DNA of 64,000 nucleotides from Synchiropus splendidus (GCF_027744825.2 NC_071342.1:10807501-10871500); one strand, 5' to 3'. Counted from the stretch's first letter, positions 52,001 through 64,000 are shown. The notes: generated by a model not told the origin, from the letters alone. Translations and numbers: made by a program.

Positions 52001-52226
52001 GTTGGTGAAGTGCATCACTGGTTTGCTGCAGCCCAAGCTCTCTTTTAATAAGAGCATGCTGCCCGCCTCGCACAGGGGCCGGGCTGTCTGTGACGGAGCG
52101 GTGGATGGGGGATGCTTTTGGATGAGGTATGTGGCCATCCTCCCCCTCGTCCTCCTCTGCTGCCGTGTGGGTGTCATCCATCTGGGTCCTGTCTTTGCCA
52201 TTTACTGGCCCACTTTCAGCATCCAC
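43016..52226 (-). CDS. tet1: TET methylcytosine dioxygenase, tet1 type, C-terminal ten exons
   Basis: Fe(II)/2-oxoglutarate dioxygenase oxidising 5-methylcytosine in nuclear DNA. Exons: 52226-50135, 49380-49290, 48985-48892, 46831-46623, 46548-46398, 45554-45465, 45201-45064, 44978-44802, 44620-44473, 44007-43016. They join in phase to 1393 residues plus stop. The first codon in view (Val) follows an acceptor, so the N-terminus and CXXC exons lie off the right edge. The long first exon is disordered and has [10 protein letters not shown]. The Cys-rich domain follows ([38 protein letters not shown]). The iron ligands are His943 and Asp945 (CAHAHKDTH) and His1286 ([15 protein letters not shown]), numbered from the first in-window codon. 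An insert of about 170 residues splits the catalytic fold. The end is [19 protein letters not shown]1-like marks are VAAVREIMENRYG-type residues, [14 protein letters not shown] and the SPYALT tail. VPTRQA and PREVR resemble TET3. Gene order supports tet1. Confidence 0.85.
45619..45633. promoter_or_regulatory. Candidate CTCF-type site in a tet1 intron
   Basis: AGCCGCTAGAGGGCA matches the CTCF core CCANNAGRKGGC with one mismatch. It lies about 65 bp upstream of a catalytic-domain exon, in an intron. Binding is unknown. Confidence 0.25.
47826..47950. repeat. 'GTAACTAGTTACT' transposon-derived repeat
   Basis: A dense series of AGTTACT/AGTAACT words, including the palindrome AAGTAACTAGTTACT, beginning GTGTTGTGCAAGTTACTT. 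This resembles an abundant short element of fish genomes. It lies in the intron between the third and fourth tet1 exons in view. Confidence 0.5.
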
Positions 52227-53779
52227 CTGAGACACAGAAACAAGAAGGTGACTCAAGGCGATCAGTCAGCGCGGAGTGACTCAGCCTGTTTTTGACGGCC
52301 ACTGCCCACAGCACGATGAACTCACCGTTCGCACGTCTGTTCTACAATTATCGAGGCTAAGAAAACAGATCGAAATTGCAGAAGCTTTTTAACAGGATTT
52401 TAGAAAGACATATAGCTGTAATACACTGTAACTACAAGAGGAGTCCATTATGCTGCAGTGTGTCACAGCAGATATGAGGCACAAAAGAAGTGGCAGCAAT
52501 GGCGCAGGTGCTTGAGCAGGTCATTCTATAAACCTTCAAAAAGACTGTCCACTGAAATTCAGCGTCCCGACCCATCCATATGTCCATATTATACCTGTCG
52601 AGGGGGCAGCAGCAGAAGCAACGAGGCCCACACGTTCCTTTCCCAAGAAACTTCGTCCAACTTTTCCTATAGGTGCCTAGCTCATTGTGAAGGAGCAGTG
52701 GATCTACACTGAACTCTCCTCAACTTGACTCCAACGGGGAGTATAAGCGCCTCTCGCCCATCTCCAGTCAGTAGTACTTCCCGAATAAAGGGCTCATCCC
52801 TAGTTTTAACCAGATTATTATTGTAATTTACATTCAAGACCAGGTCCAGGTCTTACAGGGTTAATGATTGTGTCAGCAGGTCACTGAGGGTGTGTGAACA
52901 TGGTGCGCTCACACTGCGTTGGTGTTTCCAGTCATGCATGCGTTCAAGCACATGAGAATATTCACACAGCTGCCCTGAAACGTTAACCCTGGTGGGGTGA
53001 TTAACCCCTTCATGCCTCAGTCGCGCCGCAATTTTAAATGTAACTCAACACTTCCGCCAGTGTTGATGCTTAGTGTCATCAAGATAGTAGGCCACAGGAC
53101 TCATGCACTGGCTTCTAAACAACATGGTCGTCTTCTGATTCTTGCAGTCAATACACTGATATTTACAGTATTTTCCAGCAGGTTCTACTTAATGCACAGT
53201 TCAATAACTGCTGACTCTCCAACCATAAGTAATATATGCGATCAAACCCTGGAATACAACTGCAGGTCCACTTGTTTCAGCTGCACCTGTAAGTGGACGC
53301 AGCTTTTTAAAAGCAAAGAATTGAGATTAGTTGCATCCGCTTCAGCGAGATTAAGAGGATTATTGCTGAGCATCTTCTGCATCGTCACTTTACAGGGGAG
53401 ATACCTTATCTAGACGCGCTTGGCTTATCGAAGATCCCGCAGGTTTTTGGGCTTTTAGAATGGAATTTTGGTTCAATTCAGTTTCCATGGGACGCCGCTG
53501 CTTATAGCCACTATGCACATGACAACAAATTATAGGAATAAAAACCCAAGAAGCAGAATTATATTTTGTAGTTCAATCATATGTTGTTGGCTTTTAAATA
53601 CGGATTTATATTCCGGTACTGACTATGTAACTATTTGCATTCAATTACATTCTAAGAAAAGAACAAAATACCACTGTATAACTTGCAGATTTCTGACAGT
53701 ATTACATCTACTACATTCTAAATTGTTGGGAATGCAAATAGCGGACAAGACTTAACCTAAAGGTCTCACCTGTAGTGCG

Positions 53780-54100
53780 GTGTTATTACATTCATAAGAC
53801 ATTATAATGCATTTATGAGCCCTTATAGGTTCATAATCATGGTCACGACGACACGATTTCTAAAGTATTATAAGATGTGAACTGAATCCATAATGCGTCA
53901 TAATTTCGTGCCAAAATGGCAGGTTAGGTGTATGTTGTTAAAAATAGCCACACTAGTCATGCTGTTATTACTCATAACACTGTACAGGATTCTCTTCATG
54001 ACTGCAAGTGATGCCTCATATGCTTTGTTGTAAGTTCTGAACATCTTCTATAAAGCCTTTTAAATGCATTATAACAACATTAGGTGACCAAAACAGTGAA
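53780..54100. repeat. 'Cattataatgcatttat' fish repeat (probable)
   Basis: CATTATAATGCATTTATGAG followed by several related words (GCATTATAACA near 54068, CATAATGCGTCATAA near 53890) resembles a dispersed fish repeat rich in such palindromic words. Limits are approximate. Confidence 0.3.
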
Positions 54101-54129
54101 AGCAAAGATAGTTGTTGTGAATATAGGTA

Positions 54130-54541
54130 TAGGAAAATATTGATTCGCTCCAATATCACCATACTTGATTGTGCAAGATTTTTTCATGGAAACATCACAA
54201 TGCTTTCTTGTGTGGTATCGTCTTGATATTATAGGTCAGGTATAGCAATACTATATCAATTTAACATATAGAGACTTGGACGCGCTGCTGTGTGACGTTT
54301 TCTGCTGGTCCACTGGAGCAAGGTTGTAGATTAAGGAAGCCATTCATTCATTCTTCGGATGTGTGAAATTTCCAGTCCGCAAAATATTCTACTGCCGTCT
54401 CTGATTTCTTCCCTTAAAACTATGGTTTTGATATCAGCATATTGCTGAAACAGTCTCACAATATATCTATTGCAATGTATCATATCACCACTCCTGTGTC
54501 TGGATACATCACAAGATACCTGCCAATACACACTGCCCTAG
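54130..54541 (-). repeat. hAT-like short element (probable)
   Basis: On the minus strand the element begins AGGGCAGTGTGTATTGGC and continues with ATATTG/GATATCA-type words across 0.4 kb, a pattern of non-autonomous hAT-like elements. The opposite terminus is not clearly inverted, so the left limit is a guess. Confidence 0.4.
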
Positions 54542-57500
54542 TTGTGATTATTATTTCTACACCCAGTGTCAACTTGAATATCTTGAAACACTAGTTAACA
54601 GACACTATCACGTTTTCATACTTTCCCAGCCACTTGTGTCATTCTCCATTTGCATACAGGTTTTTTTTCCTCCAGTATGCTTCATTTCTACAGTCATAAC
54701 CTTCATATAGTCAACACTGCACCCTTCGCCATGGTGACCTCTCACCTCCAGATGACTGGAACTGAACAACCAAGTCAAGAAGCGATAAAAGCTGGATACA
54801 GTTCTCTGCTATCATGGTAATGATTTGCTGGGGATCACAGTCTTGGACAATCATCAATGCAACCATAAAGAAGATAACAGCACGATGACTGAAATGGAGT
54901 GTGCCCGTTCGCAAGTTCACAAGATCTCTGCCCTAAATTATGCAAGTGAATTCGCCTGGTGACAACATGAAACTCACGAACCCACTCCTGAGAGCCCGGC
55001 ATCTCTGATGTGTTGAGGCTTCATCTCTACGACGCTCTGCCTCCACTCACATCTGACAAGGTCGGGAGATGAAAACAAACATTCACGAGCCTCGCCACGG
55101 CTGAGCACTCCACACACTAACGCGTACTCGAGGGACCGAGCCCTAGCAACAGAGGTGTGACTGGCTGCTGAGTCCTCACAACCTTCAGTCTCTGGAGACG
55201 TTTCACCACAAGGTTTGAAGCGCCTACTTCACAATAAACTGCTGAAGCAGAAGGTAAAACGCTCCTTAGACAAAAATATTGATTTAACTATCATTAAAGT
55301 AGAGAGCTCAACCAATCCCCGCAGTCTCAGGTATGAGGTGAGGGCAGTCACATTTCTCATTAATAGTTTACAAAAAAATCTGTGACAAATAAAAGGTTTG
55401 GTAAAAAAAATATTCACCTTTAAACATTTAAATTCTTTATATAATAAACAAGCCAGACAAGTTATTCAGCATTATTATGCATGTGCATTGAAGCGTTTCA
55501 ACAGCGAGATGCAGGAAAAAAAACCTGCTTCCTTCCTGGCCGAGAGTAAACAGCAGTTTATGAGTGTTTTTCTAAGCACGTGCGAGTTTCCTCCATTCAT
55601 AGAATGTGGGCTTCCTCTCTCAGTTTCAAGCGCAGAGAAAAAAAAAAAAAGCAGAAAGAGCAGGCTCCTGTTACACGACAGAGAATGAGCGCTTAATCAA
55701 CTTTACATTAGGGAGATTAGACGGCGGCGGGTTCTTTCTGCCGACTGCACAACAATAAAAACATTGCAGCACCGGCCAAATGAGTCTGCCAAATTACGAG
55801 AAAGGGCTTGGGGTTTACTGGGAGCAGGTGCAGAAATATAACAAAAACAAAAATAGACCTGCCTCTTAAAGCTTGAAGGTTGTCTGTAACCATAGAAACG
55901 GACCTTTTTGTTGTCAAACCAAACACTCAAACACAGACGTCCAGGTTTCAAAAGTGATAAAAGCATTAGTTTCCAAAAAGATTTTTGTTTTGTTTTGCAG
56001 GCTGGGAGACAAGGACACAGACACGACCCCCAGATCGTCTCCTCTGCGGTTGACCTTTGTGCGCCGAGACAATTGACCCTCAAATTGAGCTTTTACCTTG
56101 TCTGTCCTCTGTGGAAGCCCCTTGGCAGCATATCCCCTAAAAGGTATTGGTGGCCATCTTGCTTTGCTCCCTCCAGCCTCAAAAGAAAAGCTGGCTACAG
56201 TTGCTGAGTGCAGGACAAGCTCCAGGGTGTCATGACTGGGGCGACTGTGAGCCTCTGAAGCACTACACAGCTAAAGCAGGCGCACATGCCGCACACACTC
56301 AGCCAGACGTATAGACACATACGAGATGTGTTTCGCAGAGACAGACGGAGCCCCATCAGCCAATGGCGTGAGGACCTTAGCAGCTTGTAAATTATCTTCC
56401 ATGCCTAGACTCTCCTAAACAAAGGATCCCCTATGAGGGCTTTTTACTCCAGCCCTACGCACAGAGATTACACACAAGCTGTGGAGTGGACACTGCACAT
56501 GCTGGATCGGGATCACAGGAAAACAACCTTCCCTCTGAAATGTTAACCCTCTGCTTGCTACAGCGGGCTAAAGCCTGCTCGGGCTCATTCTGATGAGGCT
56601 GTTGCTGCATGCAACAGCACACTATCGAAGAGCCACTATTAGTCATTCACGTCGCTCCGCATGTGGTTAGAAGCAAAGATTTAGTCTCGGGTTCATCACG
56701 TGTTTTACTCCACTTCCTCATATAAAAAGCACATGAATTCACGTCAGCAGAAACAGAACTCCCTCAGCGTATTCATTTTAGTTCTTAAACAAATGACCAA
56801 AATATTATTTTAAATATACTCTTTACACACATCATGATTCATAAGTGAACTAAATAAAATTCTGTTGTAATTTCAGCTTGTTTATTGTAATGTTGAGCAT
56901 GTTATTTCTTTACATTTAAGAATATATTTATTAGATACTGCACCCTTTATAAAGGCTTCACTATACCCAGGGCATGCTGGCAGATTACATTTGGAATGAC
57001 ATGGTGTGGCAGGAGAAGCCACCTCCAGCTCTCCTGGTAACAGTGAGGATGGGCTTCTTTGCTTAGGCTGCTGCCCCCACAACCCAACATCAAACAAACG
57101 GATGATACTCACACATTTTTTGTAACGGTCAGGGCAGCACCTTGTTTTGAAATGTGCTCTATAAGAAAAGAGACACTATAACCATGATGCATCACACACT
57201 CTTAGATTTCTCGAGCAGCCAATGTAAAGAGTCCAAATGTCAAGCGATTTCTATTCATAACAGCTGCATTCAGCTATATTTTCAACAACAGGGCTCAGAG
57301 AGAGTGTTTCTTCTCGTTGGAATCTTGATTCAAAAACTGATGGAACACAAAAGCACGAGGCATAACCTGAATAAATAAAATGAATTAAATTCGCAGCTCT
57401 TCTTTGCTCCTTTGAAATCCCAACCGATCTTGCGTCACTTCTATCTGTTGACAGAAGTTCTGACCGGGTTCTTTAAAGCCAGAGGAGTTCCGATGCTGGC

Positions 57501-57719
57501 GTCATTTGTGACCCGGTTTCCTGGTTTAACCTGATTTAACCTCATCAGCTGGAGCTCTATCCATCACATGCTTTGCACTGCCCCACAATCCTGCTTCTGC
57601 TCTCAACTTTTCCTCTCTCTGAAAACCGCATTTGAGTCTTTACGAACCCAAGGGTTCATTCAACTCATCGAATGTTTTAATCACAATTGACTGTTGAACA
57701 CCAAAGACTAGGATAGAGT

Positions 57720-57900
57720 ATCGACCACGCACACCGCGGTCTCACCCTTGCTCCGATTCCCACATGAGCCGCGCGTTGAGTAACGTGTGCGAGGACGCCA
57801 CTGCATTGGCGCTGCGCTCAGCACTATCTCTTTGAGCTTCCCTGAAAGAAGCGCTGGTGCTGAGGGAAACTAAGAAGAAAGAGGAAAGAGCTGCGCGGAT
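57720..57900. promoter_or_regulatory. CpG-containing stretch inside the tet1 intron
   Basis: About 180 bp with clustered CpG (ACGCACACCGCGGTC, AGCCGCGCGTTGAG, TTGGCGCTGCGCTCAG) in otherwise CpG-poor DNA. It could be an internal promoter for a TET isoform lacking the CXXC domain, an enhancer or a young repeat. No donor or start codon was tied to it. Confidence 0.25.
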
Positions 57901-60900
57901 GCTGCCAGGTGCTTTGATTGTTTGTCAGTGGTGAGACTGCAGGCTGGGGTCACACAAGGACACTCGACGGCACTTGCATGACATGCAAATGATAAAGCAC
58001 AAGGCCTTTAATCATAACTACCAACATACTTGACGTAGAGGGAGCGTGAAATCTCTGCCTCCACCCCCACGGCCTATAAATCATCTCAGCCTCTTCGGTA
58101 ATGCAATCCATCCAACCAAATATTTGGATTACCGACCTCTAATTCGCTATCTAAGAGAAAAAGTGTTAATCATTTAAGATGTTTTTTCGGTAGAAAACAT
58201 CACGCTGACAGGCCAAAGTCTCGCCTGTTGGCCAGCTTTACCTATAGCTGTCTTACGTTGACCGTGAACAATCCTATTAGAAATCACAATGGAATGGACA
58301 GATGGAGTGTTGTAATTGAAACATTCAGTCCTGATATTGTTAATAAGGGAGCTCTGTATACCAGTTCACATTTTTTATTGTTTGGAGACTTAAACTGTCT
58401 GACCGAGAAAACTAAGAAAACAATGACACGCCTGTCATATTCACATTAAGATACTGTTTTCAGTCCTTGCTGTTTGTGTCGCTAAAGTATTTCTGCAGGC
58501 AGAGATAGGCCTTGGAAGGTTATCTGCCTGGTGTAGCAATAGAGCCCCTCTTCCTGGGCTTCGATCTGCTCTTTGCTCCCAGCAGTGTGTCTAAAATTAA
58601 CCCTTAAAACTGTGTTAAACACATTGAGGGGATCAAATTACTGCTCCTGTATGTGCAAACAAGGATGTAAAGAGCATGAGAACATGTTCCTCCGAGACGG
58701 CTCTGGTGTCAGACAGGTTTAACAGTGGCAGGAAAAGTGCACACAGAAGTGAACAAACAAGCAACGTGCAAAAACTCATCAGGCTTTCTTCAAGCTACAC
58801 TATGAGACTTATGAACCACTTGACCTTCACATATGCTACACAGCCATATACAGACTGAGGAAATTGCTGGATCGTGATGTTGAAGTAACCAACAGCCATT
58901 TTCAAGATTTCCAGGCAGCTACCAAGCATGCTACCTTTCATTTCACCTCTTACAAGCAGTCGTACTAGGTTTTGTGGCAACAAAAAAAAGGGCTAAAACA
59001 CATCTGGAAACAGACCCTGAATAGAGGCTCAGACTGCAAAAGGTGCCAACCTGGAACCCCTCCAACATTTGTCATTGATGCCAACCGTGAATCTACTCTA
59101 GCTGGTCTTTGAAAACACATTAAAGAATACAGATGACTCGTGCCGGTGTTGCTGTTTGGAGAAGGTGTTGACAACCACAAGAAGAAAAACATGACTCCGT
59201 GCGCGCATGTGAGCCCCAGCAGCGGCTCTCTTCTTCAGACTTTGAAGCTCATGCACACACTTCTCACTCAAGTCACAGCCTGAAAACACTGAGACACAAA
59301 CTTTTACAGGCTAAGAATAAGCAGCACTAATCCGCCAGCAAACACCCACATTTGGATGCTGAGGTGGAGGGGGGTGAGGGGTTTTTTAAAGAATTTGAAT
59401 TTCAGTAGCAACCCAAGCCTCGTGGAATTGTTAAATACTTCACAGAAAGTGCGTTAAAATCCAGAAAATCAGTGAGTCAACACTAGAGCGTTAAGTGTTT
59501 ACAGTCGAATAACAGGCCAGCGTCAATCCACCATATCATAAAACTGAAAGAAAGGGACAAAATGTGAAACAGCTGCAGGATATATTAGCGGTATTGCTAT
59601 TCTGGTATCAGCGTGGTGGTGCGCACGCTGTGGTTCTTGATCACTCTGCATTACCTCATAGTAGCAACAGCTTTTATTTTCAAGTCAATAAATTCTATGT
59701 CTAATCATGAGGGCATTTCACAGCAGCCATTTTTATGTGTTTCTTAGTGTTGAGGAGCAGCTGTTAAATCTAAGAATGTCTAAAGATTTGTCACTTCCTG
59801 GACCCCTTATTAGCATAATCTATCAGCTCAAACCATGGAGTGGGTCATGCTAAACCCACATGGATTAAATTTACTGACTGGCCACTCACACCTGCAGTGC
59901 CGAGATCAGAGCCCATGCCAGTTCTGAAAAACTAGTGTCCCGGATACTATATCTGCTTTAATAAAGGCGATGACTTTCTCACGTGAAAAGGTTACCAAGT
60001 GCATCACACACCCCGATCCAAACGCAGGCAGAGTGGCCTGGGGTGCCCTAAATCTGTTTAAAGTGAGGCAGGAAAAGGTTTACACAAGGTTCTGCAGCTC
60101 GACTGTCGCACAGATATGATGCCTCTCGACATAAGATGAGCGCATTTCAGCTAATGAAAATTTCCTCACCAGACGGGAGAGCAGTAGAGATAGATGGAGA
60201 ACTGAGAGATAACGCTGTTTCTGTACAGTGATGCCAGCAACTAAAGCGCCTTGTTTTTTGGGAGCTCACAAGTATGTAAACAGTGAAGGGAGTGGTGACA
60301 AACTTTTCCTGAAAGGTTCCTGAAAAGTAACTTCAAGTTATGACTTCTACAGGTGGTTCTTTTTCTGATTCATCTTCGAAACTCATATTTATGGAGCAGT
60401 CTTTATGTAGCATTCTTTCATCGGAAATAGTCTCGTAAACACCATCAGATATCAGTGTTCCTTTGAATTATTAAAGGCTTATTTTAGCATTAGCCGTTTT
60501 GAGGTCAGCTTCAAAATACATGATACAAAACACGTCCTTCACCACCGACTCACAACACAGGCGATAGTTTGGTTTGTTTCTTGAAGCACAATCATCCTCT
60601 TATTGAACTGAATATTGAAACTGTGCCACTTTATTTTAGGAATTTTGCAGATGAATCCTTGAAATTTCTAATCTCCACTTGAAGGGATAAATCTTGAACA
60701 CTAATCGTTGCAGGTCATAGCAACATATTTTGTTGGCACTCGTGACAAATTAGCTTTCAATTTGATTTAAACGTCATGTATTTATCACTCTTTTGGACTG
60801 AATGAAAGGGGATGCAACCCCAGGGCCTTCGGTTTGACATATGTGAGCAAGGGACTTTGAGATCTTTTACCCAATGACTAGACAGTTGTTCCTTCAGAGT

Positions 60901-63639
60901 TTGATTTCATAAAAAACACCCACTGGAGTCAGCACCTTCCTCATTAAAGAAGTGCAAAACAAACAGAGCCAGAACTAACAAAGCACTCGATGAGTGAGTG
61001 TGGAGGTTACCCAGTGCGTGAGGATTACTCGGACCAGCAACTATAAATGTTTCCTTTTATAGATTTTAAATCTGCATTCTGGGTCACGGCGGGTGATGCG
61101 TGAATAAGATTAGGTCTTCCCTAAAGGGGGCTATTGTGTGGGCTTGGTATGATTTAGGGGCATTGTTTTTTAGGGGGGATTTCTTCAACCCAAAGAAACG
61201 GAAAGACGTGACTTGACAGCTGTGTATAGATGAGTATATTTATGAATACAGAGCCATGGAATCTTAGCATCCCACACTGTGATATGAGGTCATTTATGCG
61301 TGTGGATGAACTGGATAAAGGCTGTATCACTAGTTCCCTCACCACAGAGCACTTAGCTTTCACTGCTTTTCCCAAAGTTTTGTTTGTTTGGTTTGAAACT
61401 ACGAGGCTGTTGAAGCTTTGGAAAAGAAAGGAGGTTGACGCTGCTGACTGTTCCCAGCTGGAGATGTTGCCCGTGACACGTTACACCTCCACCACCTCTG
61501 CCATCAGCCGTCCCACACTCTGACATCACAGAATGTGGATGTGTTTCCCACATACAAAGCCGGGTGGGAACTCTTAGTCACCCTGTCTCACATGTATTTC
61601 TCAATAAAAGAGGAACAGATTGGCTACGCACAGGCTCTGACGTCGAGGCATTTCAAAAACCTTCTTTCCCACAGACACTTGTTTTACTTCACCACTGTGA
61701 AATATGACAATCAACCTGAAGAGACATGAAAGTTGGCCGTGCTGCTGCATGGAATTATGGTCTGATGAGGCTGTAAGAAACATTTCGACACACCTGAGAG
61801 TTGTGACCTTGCACGGTCAGTGACTCACTACACAGCTAACTAAGAACTGAAAAGATGAATTGTAAAAGCTTGAGACAGCAAAGGAGCACTGACTTAAGAA
61901 GCTCCAAGAAATATATGTTTTGATCATTTCAACTCATAAATACATGTTTATTTGGGAGGGCTTTTATTTCCTAAAATGTACTTTATATTTAAATGCACGA
62001 GCAACAAAGGAGCCGAATATACCCAGATACATGAGCTGCATGAGCCCCACATTGGACATGAATGAGTGTAGTGTGATAAACATTACTCGCAGGTTAAATT
62101 ATGGGATAGAAGTGTAACCTAATAACCAGCATGCAGGTTGCCGAGTTCAAAGTCTTAAAGTCGATGCAGCGCACGTCTGGTGGTTATCTGTGCTAATCCT
62201 CATTACGGCCCTGAGAATACTTCATCAGACAACCGTGGCAGGTCAAAGGGCAGCACCAGACAATAAGGTTGCCGTGACAACCGTCAGTGCTGAAAGATCT
62301 GCACTGCAGTAGAGTGTGAGAGAGGGGGAAGTGGTTTAGGGTCTGACAGGAGCGTCTGCTTGGACAAATCACTCTTGCTTTACATTAAGCTTCATCCATA
62401 TGAGAACAAAGAGAGTGTTCAGCTGCAAAAAAAAGACCAACGCTGGAAGGTGTCTTTTATGGTATCAAAAAAAAAAACCCTCAACATCTCACCCATGTGG
62501 TGTGAAGCAGGTGAATGGCATTAAACGTGACTGGTAACGTTTACTGGCAGCACAGCCTCTTAAAGCACTGGGCAGTGTTTAACTGATCCTTGTGTTATCT
62601 CTGCAGGGTCACGCCTGCGACAAATGGAATGCAACTGAAACAGGATGTGTGAGGAACTGTATCGCAAAACCCTTAACAAAGACTAATATTTACAGCAGAT
62701 TCTTCCTGAAATAATAAAAAAAATGTCTGTGGGAAGGCGTTATGGAGATATTTTGAGGACATTTTCGGCGTAACAATGCAAGCAGTTAGATGGCGATTGT
62801 GTCACATGACCACAACATTGTGCAGCCACAACAGATTACCACATGAGCTACACGAACAGGAATCCACATGCTGCTGCACGAACGGTTCTTCAAGTGCTCT
62901 GCCCTTTTTTGTCTCGTCGAAGAAACATTCGTTGGTTGGGCGTGTGAGCTTGATCAGCCAGACTGACCATCAACATGACTCATGCTCCAAACCGATAACA
63001 GATGAATACTGTAGAGTTACAGTATTTATGAATGACCACGAGGGTTCCACAGCCAAACCAGCTGAGAAGGACTCAGTGCTTAATGTTAGGTGCTAAAAAC
63101 AATATGGGTCCCTTTTGCATCCCAACCAAGGTCGGCACTCTTTTGAGAGGGCCATGAGTGGGTCATAGAAAAATATTTACAACCAGGAACAGCACAATGT
63201 AGCGGGAGAATGACCCCAGAACACTAGATGAGCCTCTTTTGTGGTGTGATCATGTGAACGTGTTCAAAACAAGCCACCCCAGGCTTTAGATGATCACAAG
63301 TGTACATATATGGCCTGGTTATGAGAGATCGTCTTCATGTGCTGGTTTGTTCAGTTGATTATCAGCAGAGGCAAACTTTCTCTTGTTTCAACAGCATTAA
63401 TTGTATGTGACTGAGTTAATGACAACAATGCTGCATTTGAGGAGCTGAACAGAGGAGAGGAACCTCAGCGGGGCACAGTCAAAACACCAAATTCACATGT
63501 ATTTTGGGTTCAAACTGACACAAAAGACTGAAATGTTTCAGCATGTCTTCACTATCCTCTCTGGTGAGGACAAGGAACCCTTGTGAAAATGGATGATGTG
63601 TGTTGTTTTTGGTACTGATCGCTAACAACAATGGCTGCC

Positions 63640-63790
63640 ATCGCAACTTGACTCAGCTTGCCACCCCAAGCGAGGGGTACCAAAGAATGGTATGGGTCGG
63701 GTCAGTTACTCCGACCCCTTTTGGGGGTGGAAATAAGGGTACTGACCCGATCCACACTGACCTGAATGGCTCAGTGGAAATGCAGCATTA
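63640..63790. repeat. Short palindromic element (MITE-like)
   Basis: GGGTCGGGTCAGTTACT at 63694-63710 is inverted at 63737-63753 (AGGGTACTGACCCGATCC), with the palindrome CCCCTTTTGGGG in the loop. The right flank GCTCAGTGGAAATGCAGCATTA looks like a terminal repeat. This is the structure of a small fold-back DNA element. A matching left terminus and target duplication were not found. Confidence 0.5.
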
Positions 63791-64000
63791 GTAGCTATAA
63801 CTGTAGTTCAGTGGTGGGAATGTTTTTACTTTAGCATTCACCATTTATTTTCTTTACTGGAAAGCAGGACAGCCAATCACAATAGCCCTCGACAATCTCC
63901 AGTTAACCCCTGGCATGTGGGAGGAAACTTGAGCGCCCCAAGGAAGGGAAGAAGATACACACTCGACTGGCCCCGTGTCACCCTAAAGCCATAGGTGCCT

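Larger units (their letters stand above)
52227..64000 (-). other. tet1: Long tet1 intron (runs off right edge)
   Basis: Upstream of the large tet1 exon I could find no exon for the CXXC zinc finger or its flanks on the minus strand, and none of the open frames here resembles TET protein. It is therefore read as a single intron longer than 11.7 kb. It contains several decayed transposon pieces and one CpG-containing stretch (listed separately). Nothing else gene-like was recognised. The left part (52.3-53.8 kb) is simple AT-rich DNA. Confidence 0.6.

Noticed and set aside
43016..52226. Calling the dioxygenase tet3
   Set aside because: Several blocks do resemble TET3, but the long exon shares more distinctive blocks with TET1, the C-terminus SPYALT and NMNNGSTVV fit TET1, and ccar1-stox1 follow on the same strand as in the human TET1 locus.
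55703..56083. 126-codon minus-strand open frame in the tet1 intron
   Set aside because: Lacks any CXXC-type cysteine pattern or other TET resemblance and overlaps open frames on the other strand.

Overview
The window looks like nuclear DNA of a teleost fish. The genes are split into many short exons with GT-AG introns, the intergenic DNA is rich in (TA)n, (GT)n and (CA)n microsatellites and in fragments resembling fish hAT-like and other DNA-transposon repeats, and one gene is an eIF4E of the fish eif4e1c type. All gene models were built by eye, matching translated exons to remembered vertebrate families and checking that exon phases join without a frameshift. No alignment was run.

Layout from left to right. 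At 1-6920 lies the first coding exon of stox1 (minus strand, 6599-6920) and the start of its first intron, which runs off the left edge. At 7.0-16.5 kb is gene-poor intergenic DNA with a roughly 0.67 kb repeat element. At 16.5-25.95 kb is a complete ccar1 (minus, 25 coding exons). At 26.1-29.36 kb is a complete nfu1 (minus, 8 exons). At 30.47-34.65 kb is a six-membrane-segment protein of the TMEM150/DRAM (FRAG1/Sfk1) family, the only plus-strand gene. At 35.2-40.6 kb is a complete eif4e1c-type cap-binding protein (minus, 8 exons). At 41.3-52.2 kb are the last ten coding exons of a TET dioxygenase (minus), best read as tet1. From 52.2 to 64 kb is a long intron of that gene with no exon I can recognise.

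The functions are varied: DNA demethylation (tet1), cap-dependent translation (eif4e1c), a multi-pass membrane protein, mitochondrial iron-sulfur assembly (nfu1), a transcription and apoptosis co-regulator (ccar1) and a winged-helix factor (stox1). They do not form a pathway. The main message is genome organisation: tet1, ccar1 and stox1 keep the order and strand of human TET1-CCAR1-STOX1 on 10q, but nfu1, the TMEM150-like gene and eif4e1c sit between tet1 and ccar1. No bacterial-type system, CRISPR array, tRNA or rRNA gene was seen.
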